Source: JAVKFF01 sp040226215 (GTDB lineage Bacteria > Pseudomonadota > Alphaproteobacteria > DSM-16000 > Inquilinaceae). From it: DNA of 41,705 nucleotides. The stretch is taken from the NCBI GenBank assembly GCA_040226215.1, contig JAVKFF010000145.1, forward strand, positions 1 through 41,705. The letters are read 5' to 3'. A program made the translations under genes and the position numbers. The notes under the pieces are model-generated. The model was not told the DNA's origin. It ran no database searches and saw only the letters and a program-made list of their open reading frames with translations. Below, piece by piece: positions 35,391 through 41,705 of the stretch. How positions within the stretch are numbered: the stretch's first letter is position 1; every line of letters starts with the position of its first letter.

Positions 35391-36200
35391 ATGTCGCTCC
35401 AGGACGCTTTCGCAGGCAATTTCGCCCAACTCTACGACAGCCACATGGTTCCGCTGATTTTCGAGCGACCAGCCGAAGAATTGGCCGAGCGCGTCGTTCA
35501 GGTCGCGCCGAGCGCCGTTCTGGAGACGGCGGCCGGCACGGGTGCGCTCACCCGGCTTCTAGCATCCCGTCTCGGGCAGGACACCCGGATCTGGGTGACC
35601 GACGTGAATCCCGAGATGCTGGACGTCGCGCGTGCGCATCTGTCGGATGACCCGCGCCTCACATGGCGCCATGACGACGCCATGGATCTTTCGCTTACCG
35701 ATGACAGCGTCGATCTCGTGTGTTGCCAGTTCGGCGTCATGTTCCTTTCCGACCGGGTGGCCGGCTATCGCGAAGCATTGCGTGTGTTGCGGCCTGGCGG
35801 CCGGTTGATCTTCAACATCTGGTCTCGCATCGCCGACAACGAGCTCGCCCGTATCGCCGAGGACGCGGCCGCGAGCTTGTTTCCGGACGATCCGCCCCGC
35901 TTCCTGAGCCAGGGCCCCTACTGCTACCACGATCTCGACCGGGTGCGGGCGGATCTGACGCAAGCCGGCTGGGAGGCGTTCGAGATCGAGACGCTGACGG
36001 AAACAGTGGAAGCACCGAGTGCGCAGTTTGTCGCCGCCGCGTTCTGCCACGGCACGCCATTGAAGGCGGCAATCGTCGAGCGGGACGAGTGCCTGCTGGA
36101 AGACTTCGCGGCGCGGGTCGACGCAGACGTCGAACAGCGCTGCGGAAAGGCGCCGACGCGGCATCAGATTGCCTACCACATGATCACAGCAATGGCGTGA
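35391..36200 (+). CDS. Class I SAM-dependent methyltransferase
   Basis: Methyltransferase_11/25-type protein of 269 residues, with AGG-rich ribosome binding site AAGAGGAGG about 7 nt before the ATG. N terminus FAGNFAQLYDSHMVPLIFER is followed by the SAM motif VLETAAGTGALTRLLASR, VTDVNPEMLDVARAHL, the motif IV region LVCCQFGVMFLSDRVAGYRE and VLRPGGRLIFNIWSR. Substrate is unknown; the pattern is shared by UbiE/COQ5-like and other small-molecule enzymes. It interrupts the usual rodZ-ispG pairing, and its GC content looks lower than that of its neighbours, suggesting insertion by transfer. Confidence 0.85.
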   Translation: MSLQDAFAGNFAQLYDSHMVPLIFERPAEELAERVVQVAPSAVLETAAGTGALTRLLASRLGQDTRIWVTDVNPEMLDVARAHLSDDPRLTWRHDDAMDLSLTDDSVDLVCCQFGVMFLSDRVAGYREALRVLRPGGRLIFNIWSRIADNELARIAEDAAASLFPDDPPRFLSQGPYCYHDLDRVRADLTQAGWEAFEIETLTETVEAPSAQFVAAAFCHGTPLKAAIVERDECLLEDFAARVDADVEQRCGKAPTRHQIAYHMITAMA

Positions 36201-36227
36201 CGGGGCGACCGTCGCCGTGTCCGGTCC

Positions 36228-36245
36228 TCCGCGCCCTTGCGCGGA
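36228..36245 (+). terminator. GC hairpin after the methyltransferase
   Basis: TCCGCGC-CCTT-GCGCGGA, a perfect 7-bp stem with a tetraloop, 28 bp after the methyltransferase stop. No T run follows, so it may be a weak or Rho-assisted terminator, or an mRNA-stabilising hairpin. Confidence 0.4.
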
Positions 36246-36359
36246 CGTGATCGAAAGCCACATTCACGCCGAGGGGCCGAGGCGTTAAGGTCGTTGCAGA
36301 ACCTAGCCTCGAACCCGACCTCGAAACCGCCCGCGTCCAGCCGCCGTTAGGATCCGACC

Positions 36360-37472
36360 ATGAGCGTGCGCCCCTATCGGGACATCGACCGCCGCCAGAG
36401 CCGCCTGATCCATGTCGGGAAGGTGCCGGTGGGCGGCGGTTCGCCGATCACCGTGCAGTCCATGACCAACACGCCGACCGGCGACGTGGCGGCGACGGTG
36501 GCGCAGATCCGCCGGCTGGAGGAGGCAGGGGTCGATATCGTGCGCATCTCCTGCCCGGACGAGGACTCCTCCGCGGCGCTGAAGCACATCGTGCCCCAGG
36601 TCGGCGTGCCGATCGTCGCCGACATCCACTTCCACTATCGCCGCGCCATCGAGGCTGCAGAGAACGGTGCCGCCTGCCTGCGCATCAATCCGGGCAATAT
36701 CGGCAGCGCCGCGCGGGTGCGGGAAGTGGTGCAGGCGGCCAAGGACCATGGCTGTTCCATCCGCATCGGCGTCAATGCCGGCTCGCTGGAGCGCCACCTG
36801 CTGGAGAAATACGGCGAGCCCTGCCCCGAGGCCATGGTGGAGAGCGCGCTGGAGCATATCCGCATCCTCGAGGACCACGACTTTTTCGAGACCAAGATCA
36901 GCTGCAAGGCGTCGGACGTGTTTCTCGCCGTGGCGGCCTATCAGCAACTGGCCGAGGCCTGCGACTACCCGCTGCATATCGGGATTACCGAGGCCGGCGG
37001 CATGCTGTCGGGCACGGTGAAGAGCTCGATCGGGCTCGGCATGCTGCTGTGGTCGGGGATCGGCGACACGCTGCGCGTCAGCCTGTCGGCCGATCCGGTG
37101 GAGGAGGTGCGGGTCGGTTACGAGATGCTGAAATCGCTCGGCCTGCGCCGGCGCGGCGTCACGGTGATCTCCTGCCCGTCCTGCGCCCGCCAGCAGTTCG
37201 ACGTGATCGAGACCGTGAGGGTGCTGGAGGACCGCCTGGCCCACATCACCACTCCGATGACGATCTCGGTGATCGGCTGCGTGGTGAACGGCCCGGGCGA
37301 GGCGTTGATGACCGATATCGGCTTCACCGGCGGTGGCAAGGGCACCCATCAGGTCTATCTCGCCGGCCTGCCGCACCACCGGTTGAAGGACCGGTCGATC
37401 GTCGACCACCTGGTCGAGATGGTGGAGGCCAAGGCGGCGGAGATCGAATCGGCGAAGGACGAGGCCGCCTGA
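36360..37472 (+). CDS. ispG: 4-Hydroxy-3-methylbut-2-enyl diphosphate synthase (IspG/GcpE)
   Basis: Penultimate step of the MEP isoprenoid pathway: reductive dehydration of MEcPP to HMBPP using a [4Fe-4S] cluster. The 370-residue protein carries the N-terminal VGGGSPITVQSMTNTPTGDV and PIVADIHFHYRRAIEA of the TIM barrel, and the cluster ligands Cys272 and Cys275 (SCPSCARQ) and Cys307 (IGCVVNGPGEA). C-terminal GKGTHQVYLAGLP is also typical. In many alphaproteobacteria hisS follows; here the next gene is prfA, after 193 bp. Confidence 0.96.
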   Translation: MSVRPYRDIDRRQSRLIHVGKVPVGGGSPITVQSMTNTPTGDVAATVAQIRRLEEAGVDIVRISCPDEDSSAALKHIVPQVGVPIVADIHFHYRRAIEAAENGAACLRINPGNIGSAARVREVVQAAKDHGCSIRIGVNAGSLERHLLEKYGEPCPEAMVESALEHIRILEDHDFFETKISCKASDVFLAVAAYQQLAEACDYPLHIGITEAGGMLSGTVKSSIGLGMLLWSGIGDTLRVSLSADPVEEVRVGYEMLKSLGLRRRGVTVISCPSCARQQFDVIETVRVLEDRLAHITTPMTISVIGCVVNGPGEALMTDIGFTGGGKGTHQVYLAGLPHHRLKDRSIVDHLVEMVEAKAAEIESAKDEAA

Positions 37473-37665
37473 GGCACGCCCGCGGTCCCGGGACGGGCCA
37501 CATGGCGGCGAACGTGGCCAAGCGCCGCGCGATGTGCTAGAGCGCCGCCGTGCGGAGGGCGCGGCCGATCCGAGCGCGCAAGCGTTGCGGTTGCCGTGCC
37601 GGTCCATCCATTTTTTCCTGAGGTAGCGCGCCGCCCCCGCGCCGGCGCGAAGCAATGGTCCTCCC

Positions 37666-38736
37666 GTGAGCCTCGAAGAGAACTACAACAAGGTCCTGAG
37701 CCGGGTGGCGGAGCTGCAGTCGCTGATGTCCGGCGGCGACGTGGCACCGGACGACTTCACCCGCTACGCCAAGGAATATGCCGAGCTCGAGCCGGTGGCC
37801 GCGGAGATCGCCGCGCTGAAGGCCATGCGCGAGGAACTGGCTGATCTCGAGGCGCTGGAGGAGGGCGAGAGCGATCCGGAGATGCGCGCGCTTGCCCGGA
37901 CGGAAGCCGAAACGCTGCGCGGCCGGCTGCCGGAGATGGAGCGCCGGGTGCTGCTGGCGCTGCTGCCAAAGGACGAGGCGGACGAGAAGAACGCCATCCT
38001 CGAGGTACGCGCGGGCACCGGTGGCGACGAGGCCGCCCTGTTCGCCGCCGATCTCTTCGCCATGTACCAGCGCTATGCCCAGTTGCGCGGCTGGCACTTC
38101 GAGACCATGGAGGTTTCCGAGACCGAGCTTGGCGGCGTCAAGGAGGCGGTGGCCACGATCGCCGGCCGCAACGTCTTCCAGCGACTGAAGTTCGAGTCGG
38201 GCGTGCACCGGGTGCAGCGGGTGCCGGAGACCGAGACCCAGGGCCGCATCCACACCTCGGCCGCCACCGTGGCGGTGCTGCCGGAAGCGGAGGAAGTCGA
38301 CATCACCATCGACGAGAAGGATCTGCGGGTCGATGTCTTCCGCGCCTCGGGTGCGGGCGGCCAGCACGTCAACAAGACCGAAAGCGCGGTGCGCATCACC
38401 CACCTGCCCAGCGGCATCGTCGTCGCCCAGCAGGACGAGAAGTCGCAGCACAAGAACCGGGCGAAGGCGATGAAGATCCTGCGCGCCCGGCTCTACGAGC
38501 AGGAGCGCCAGGAGCGGGCCAGCGCCCGGGCGGCGGACCGCAAGAGCCAGGTGGGCAGCGGCGATCGTTCCGAGCGCATCCGCACCTACAACTTCCCGCA
38601 AGGCCGCGTCACCGACCACCGCATCAACCTGACGCTCTACAAGCTGGACCGGGTGATGGCCGGCGAGGCGCTCGACGAGATCATCGACCCGCTGATCGCC
38701 GAGGACGAATCGGCCCGCCTGTCCGAGATCACGTGA
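37666..38736 (+). CDS. prfA: Peptide chain release factor 1
   Basis: Recognises UAA and UAG stop codons and triggers hydrolysis of peptidyl-tRNA. The 356-residue length is standard. The stop-codon-recognition tripeptide of the P-x-T type is PET (187-189, E. coli PAT) in VQRVPETETQGRIHTSAATV, and the catalytic GGQ is at 231-233 (ASGAGGQHVNKTES), followed by THLPSGIVVAQQDEKSQHKN. Start is GTG at 37666. prmC, whose product methylates the GGQ glutamine, overlaps its end by 4 bp. Confidence 0.97.
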   Translation: MSLEENYNKVLSRVAELQSLMSGGDVAPDDFTRYAKEYAELEPVAAEIAALKAMREELADLEALEEGESDPEMRALARTEAETLRGRLPEMERRVLLALLPKDEADEKNAILEVRAGTGGDEAALFAADLFAMYQRYAQLRGWHFETMEVSETELGGVKEAVATIAGRNVFQRLKFESGVHRVQRVPETETQGRIHTSAATVAVLPEAEEVDITIDEKDLRVDVFRASGAGGQHVNKTESAVRITHLPSGIVVAQQDEKSQHKNRAKAMKILRARLYEQERQERASARAADRKSQVGSGDRSERIRTYNFPQGRVTDHRINLTLYKLDRVMAGEALDEIIDPLIAEDESARLSEIT

Positions 38737-39587
38737 ACCGGGGCATCGCGCTGCCCGAGACGATCACCGCCGCCATCCGGCGCCTGCGCGCGGCCGGGGT
38801 GGAATCGGCGGAGAGCGACGCCCGCCTGCTCGTCGCCCATGCCCTGGGGCTGGACCGGGGCCGCCTCGCGCTGGCGCGTGACCGGCTGCCGTCGGCGGGC
38901 GAAGCGGCGGCGATCGAGGCGCTCATCGCCCGGCGCGCCAGGCGGGAGCCGGTCTCGCGCATTCTCGGCCGGCGCGAGTTCTGGAGCCTGTCCTTCGAGC
39001 TTGCCCCGGACACGCTCGATCCGCGGCCCGACAGCGAGACGCTTGTCGAGGCGGCGCTCGCCGCCTGCCCGCGTGGCGAGGGCGCCTGCCGCGTGCTCGA
39101 CATCGGCACGGGCACCGGTTGCCTGCTGATCGCCTTCCTTGTCGAGCGCGAGGCCGCCAGCGGCGTCGGCGTCGACATCAGCGAGGGGGCGGTTGCGACC
39201 GCCCGCCGCAACGCCCATGTAAATGGCGTCGGCGACCGGACGCGCTTCGTGCGCGCCGACTGGGCAGACGGACTCGACGAGCGCTTCGACCTCGTCATTG
39301 CCAACCCGCCCTATATCGCCGAGAGCGATTGGGCCGGTCTGCCGCCGGAAGTCCGGCACCACGACCCGCGACGCGCGCTTGTGGCAGGCGTGGACGGGCT
39401 GGAAGCCTACCGGGCGATCGCGGCACGACTTCCCGCGCTGCTCACCGCCGATGGCGTGGCGGTGATCGAGCTGGGGCAGGGGCAGGCGGTCCGGGCCGCC
39501 ACGCTGTTCGGCAGCGCCGGGCTAACGGTCGCCGGTTGCCGGCGCGACCTCGGCGGGATCGAGCGTGCGCTTGTGCTGCGCCGCTAA
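38733..39587 (+). CDS. prmC: Release factor glutamine N5-methyltransferase
   Basis: Methylates the glutamine of the GGQ motif in release factors. The 284 residues contain an N-terminal helical domain ending at RREPVSRILGRREFWSLSFE, the DPRPDSETLVEAAL motif, the SAM loop VLDIGTGTGCLLIAFL, and the catalytic NPPY (191-194) followed by IAESDW. Start is GTG, overlapping the prfA stop as GTGA, so translation is coupled to its substrate's gene. A weak 5-bp hairpin spans its stop codon (39580-39596). Confidence 0.96.
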   Translation: MNRGIALPETITAAIRRLRAAGVESAESDARLLVAHALGLDRGRLALARDRLPSAGEAAAIEALIARRARREPVSRILGRREFWSLSFELAPDTLDPRPDSETLVEAALAACPRGEGACRVLDIGTGTGCLLIAFLVEREAASGVGVDISEGAVATARRNAHVNGVGDRTRFVRADWADGLDERFDLVIANPPYIAESDWAGLPPEVRHHDPRRALVAGVDGLEAYRAIAARLPALLTADGVAVIELGQGQAVRAATLFGSAGLTVAGCRRDLGGIERALVLRR

Positions 39588-39927
39588 CGTGGCGGCTGCG
39601 ATGCCAAGAAAGCAGTTGGGAATCCGTGCCGATTGCGCTAGGGTCGAACATATCCGCGGCGTGGCGTACTCGCCGGCGACGCGACCTTGGGCAGGGGTCC
39701 TACGATTGGTAGCGCCCGGGTCGCCGAACGGCAGTGAACGCACAGCCACCCCGCGCATGTAGCGGCTTCACCATCAGCGAACCGACCGACACCACAGCGA
39801 TGTCGCCGGCTGGGACGATGCGAGCCGACCAGAACAAGAGATTTCGCGTTCGAGAGGGACTCAACTATTCGGATGCACGGAATCTGACCCCTGGATGGGG
39901 CGTCATCCGACACCAAGAGCGAGCAAG
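39588..39927 (+). promoter_or_regulatory. Intergenic region between prmC and DUF4167 gene
   Basis: Non-coding 340 bp, less GC-rich in its second half. A weak promoter-like pair, TTGGGA (39616-39621) and TAGGGT (39639-39644), has 17-nt spacing. The first codons of possible short frames here have no recognisable product. No tRNA, riboswitch or mobile element is seen. Confidence 0.25.
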
Positions 39928-40749
39928 ATGAGACCAGGTCAAAACAATCGGCGCGGCCGCAATCGCAACAACCGTCGCACCAATCTGCCGAATCGCAATC
40001 AGACGTTCGACAGCAATGGACCCGACGTCCGGGTGCGCGGCACGGCGCATCAGGTGCTGGAGAAATACCAGGCCCTGGCGCGGGATGCGGCTTCGGTCGG
40101 CGACCCGGTGATGACCGAGAGCTACCTGCAGCACGCCGAGCACTATCAGCGCATCATCAACGAGGTCAACGACGCCTACAACCGGTCCCAGCAGGATCCC
40201 GATCGCCAGCGCGACGAGCGGCGCGGCCAGGGTTCCGGCCAGAACGATAGCCAGAACGACGGCCAGGCTGACGGGCAGGACGACGATCGCGACGACCGCG
40301 ACGACCGCGACGACCGGGGCGACCGGGGCGATCGGGATGGCGAGACCGACTCCGGACAGGACGAGGACCGGCTGCCAAACTTCATCGCCAGCGATGGCGG
40401 GGGCGACGGGCCGACCCGCCGCCGGGGCCGCAACCGGGCCGATGGCGATCGCCCGGATGGCAACCGCCCGGATGGCAATCGTCCGGATGGCAATCGTCCG
40501 AATGGCAACCGCCGGCGTGGCGCCAGGAACCAGGAAGGCGGCGACAGCGTCTCGGCCTTCGACGAAGCCGATCCGCGCGACCGGGCGGACAGCGACCCGC
40601 TCGGCAGCGATCCGCGTAGCGGCGACGACCCGCGCGACACCGGCATCAGCGCGGTCGAAGGCGGCGATGACGGCACCGCCACGCGGCGCCCCCGCCGCCG
40701 CCGCAGCCGCACGAATGACGACGCGCAGTCCGAACAGGCGGCGGACTGA
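39928..40749 (+). CDS. DUF4167 family protein
   Basis: Alphaproteobacterial protein of 273 residues, function unknown. The N terminus MRPGQNNRRGRNRNNRRTN is Arg/Asn-rich, and a short conserved domain (about 35-85) contains RVRGTAHQVLEKYQALARDA and SYLQHAEHYQRIIN. The remainder is low-complexity and disordered: an acidic Asp-Asp-Arg repeat (9-bp units) and a Asp-Gly-Asn-Arg-Pro repeat (15-bp units). The basic ends suggest RNA or ribosome contact, which is inference. The ATG at 39928 gives the family-typical start; position after prmC is typical. Confidence 0.88.
   Translation: MRPGQNNRRGRNRNNRRTNLPNRNQTFDSNGPDVRVRGTAHQVLEKYQALARDAASVGDPVMTESYLQHAEHYQRIINEVNDAYNRSQQDPDRQRDERRGQGSGQNDSQNDGQADGQDDDRDDRDDRDDRGDRGDRDGETDSGQDEDRLPNFIASDGGGDGPTRRRGRNRADGDRPDGNRPDGNRPDGNRPNGNRRRGARNQEGGDSVSAFDEADPRDRADSDPLGSDPRSGDDPRDTGISAVEGGDDGTATRRPRRRRSRTNDDAQSEQAAD
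40282..40335 (+). repeat. Six 9-bp coding repeats (Asp-Asp-Arg) in the DUF4167 gene
   Basis: Units GACGATCGC, GACGACCGC (twice), GACGACCGG, GGCGACCGG and GGCGATCGG run without gap, encoding D/G-D-R triplets in the disordered linker. Confidence 0.8.
40441..40515 (+). repeat. Five 15-bp coding repeats in the DUF4167 gene
   Basis: Units begin at 40441, 40456, 40471, 40486 and 40501 (GATGGCAATCGTCCG and variants), encoding Asp-Gly-Asn-Arg-Pro; units 3 and 4 are identical, indicating recent duplication. Confidence 0.85.
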
Positions 40750-40766
40750 CATTCCCGAACAGCGGG

Positions 40767-40828
40767 CTGGAAATGGATCGAGTGGCGAGGCGTCTCGATC
40801 CGGTTGCACGACTCCGCTCCCATTTCAG
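40767..40828. repeat. Long imperfect hairpin after the DUF4167 gene
   Basis: Outer arms CTGGAAATGG (40767-40776) and CCATTTCAG (40820-40828) pair with one bulged base, and inside them GGATCGAG (40775-40782) pairs with CTCGATCC (40794-40801), 18 bp after the stop codon. No T run follows. It may end or protect the DUF4167 message. Confidence 0.45.
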
Positions 40829-41016
40829 GGCTTGAGCGGCCTGTCATCGATGGGCCGAACGCCCCCACGCGCGACCGGCCAGGCGATCGGGCGGGCAGCA
40901 CCCCTTCGCCACCGCCTGCACCCGACCCGGCGGTTTGCTGGAGCGACCATCGTTCAGCTGGAGGCGCGAGGATGCACCGAGCTGAACGCCGACAAGCAGA
41001 CCTGTCACCATGAAGA

Positions 41017-41078
41017 GAGCAGGTTCAGGCGATCAGGTGGAACCGTCAACGCGGTTCCACCGTGTCTCCAACTGCTTT
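41017..41078. repeat. Palindromic intergenic element before the antiporter gene
   Basis: GGTGGAACCG (41036-41045) and CGGTTCCACC (41052-41061) form a perfect 10-bp stem around TCAACG. Flanking arms GAGCAGGTT (41017-41025) and AACTGCTTT (41070-41078) pair imperfectly, extending it. The layout resembles the short palindromic elements scattered between alphaproteobacterial genes. With the hairpin at 40767-40828 it accounts for the structured parts of the 393-bp gap 40750-41142; the remainder shows nothing recognisable. Confidence 0.55.
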
Positions 41079-41142
41079 AGCCTCCGGGATCCGGAGTCCC
41101 TGACGGCACCCCGGACTGTGCACCAGCAGCGCCGGGGAAGGC

Positions 41143-41705
41143 ATGACCGACTATCTTCTGATCGCCTTCGTCTTCCTCGTCGCGGGCGTGATCGCCGTGC
41201 CGCTCGCCAGCCGGTTCGGGCTTGGCTCGGTGCTCGGCTACCTGATCGCCGGCGTGGCGATCAGCCCGATCCTGGCGCTGCTCCACGTCGATCTCCTCAC
41301 CCTGCAGCACGTCGCCGAGTTCGGCGTCGTGATGATGCTCTTCCTCGTCGGCCTCGAGCTGGAGCCCCGACTGCTGTGGCGCATGCGCCACCGGCTGCTC
41401 GGCCTCGGCGGTCTGCAGGTAGCGGGCACCACCGCCGCGGTGATGGCGCTGGCGATCGTTCTCGGCCTGGTCTGGCAGACCGCGCTGGCGGTCGGCCTGA
41501 TCTTCGCCCTCTCCTCCACCGCCATCGTGCTGCAGACCTTGAACGAGAAGGGGCTGATGCGCAGCGATGGGGGCCAGGCCGGTTTTTCCGTGCTGCTGTT
41601 CCAGGACATCGCGGTCATCCCGATGCTGGCCCTGCTGCCGCTCCTGGCACTGCCCGACCTGGCCGCGCCGGGAGGTGACCTGACGGCCGCGGCAGTGGCC
41701 GGCGA
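41143..41705 (+). CDS. CPA2 (KefB/KefC-type) cation:proton antiporter, 5' part
   Basis: The first 187 residues of an integral membrane exchanger, cut by the window end. Visible are a Na/H-exchanger-type start, YLLIAFVFLVAGVIAVPLAS, the LGSVLGYLIAGVAISP motif, VAEFGVVMMLFLVGLELEP, and SSTAIVLQTLNEKGLM followed by FSVLLFQDIAVIPMLALLPL, the QD motif of the KefB/KefC ion site. GGGGAAGG precedes the ATG by only about 2-3 nt, a short spacing. A C-terminal TrkA-N domain would be expected beyond the window. Likely K+ or Na+ efflux; specificity not decided. Confidence 0.9.
   Translation, partial: MTDYLLIAFVFLVAGVIAVPLASRFGLGSVLGYLIAGVAISPILALLHVDLLTLQHVAEFGVVMMLFLVGLELEPRLLWRMRHRLLGLGGLQVAGTTAAVMALAIVLGLVWQTALAVGLIFALSSTAIVLQTLNEKGLMRSDGGQAGFSVLLFQDIAVIPMLALLPLLALPDLAAPGGDLTAAAVAG

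Noticed and set aside
39734..39931. 65-codon frame before the DUF4167 gene
   Set aside because: No ribosome-binding site or recognisable sequence, and it overlaps the DUF4167 start.

Overview
The window is GC-rich, densely coding chromosomal DNA. Gene content and order point to an alphaproteobacterium, probably a Rhodospirillales-type lineage: bolA / J-domain / cobS / cobT, aroK-aroB-CNNM, grxC-nitrilase, DUF1178, ubiG-lysC-ptsP, rodZ, ispG, prfA-prmC and DUF4167 are all typical neighbours there. The genus cannot be named from sequence alone. I see no tRNA, rRNA, CRISPR array, insertion sequence, prophage or integron.

Layout. 1-2.0 kb: an EamA-type exporter diverging from a GcvA-like LysR regulator. 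2.0-4.4 kb: methionine aminopeptidase and a lone periplasmic ferric-iron binding protein, the latter with two Fur-like boxes around its promoter and a terminator behind it. 4.4-9.7 kb: xerD and a small membrane protein on the minus strand, then aroK-aroB-CNNM/CBS protein-DUF2889 on the plus strand. 9.7-11.3 kb: ribbon-helix-helix protein, glutathione S-transferase and BolA (minus). 11.4-17.4 kb: J-domain protein, cobaltochelatase subunits CobS and CobT, accA and a GT90 glycosyltransferase (plus). 17.4-20.2 kb: secA (minus). 20.6-23.8 kb: parvulin-type prolyl isomerase, argJ, GNAT acetyltransferase and mutT (plus). 23.8-31.4 kb: BioC/NDUFAF5-like methyltransferase (minus), comF-grxC-nitrilase (plus), an atypical SDR protein and a TehB-like methyltransferase (minus), DUF1178 (plus), VOC protein and ubiG (minus), lysC (plus). 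31.5-41.7 kb, all plus: ptsP, rodZ, a methyltransferase, ispG, prfA, prmC, DUF4167 and the start of a KefB/KefC-type antiporter that runs off the window.

Most of this is core metabolism and cell biology: aromatic amino-acid precursors (aroK, aroB), arginine (argJ), the aspartate family (lysC), isoprenoids (ispG), ubiquinone (ubiG), fatty acids (accA), cobalt chelation (cobST), secretion and envelope folding (secA, parvulin), translation termination (prfA, prmC) and nitrogen-PTS signalling (ptsP).

I found no convincing new multi-gene system. The signals most worth a second look are small: a promoter held between two Fur-like boxes 64 bp apart; a structured, terminator-ended 3' UTR of the same iron gene that could release a small RNA; CTAAT half-sites between the LysR gene and its exporter partner; an SDR-fold protein without the usual catalytic Tyr and Lys; coding and non-coding 15-bp tandem repeats; and strong intergenic palindromes before the antiporter.
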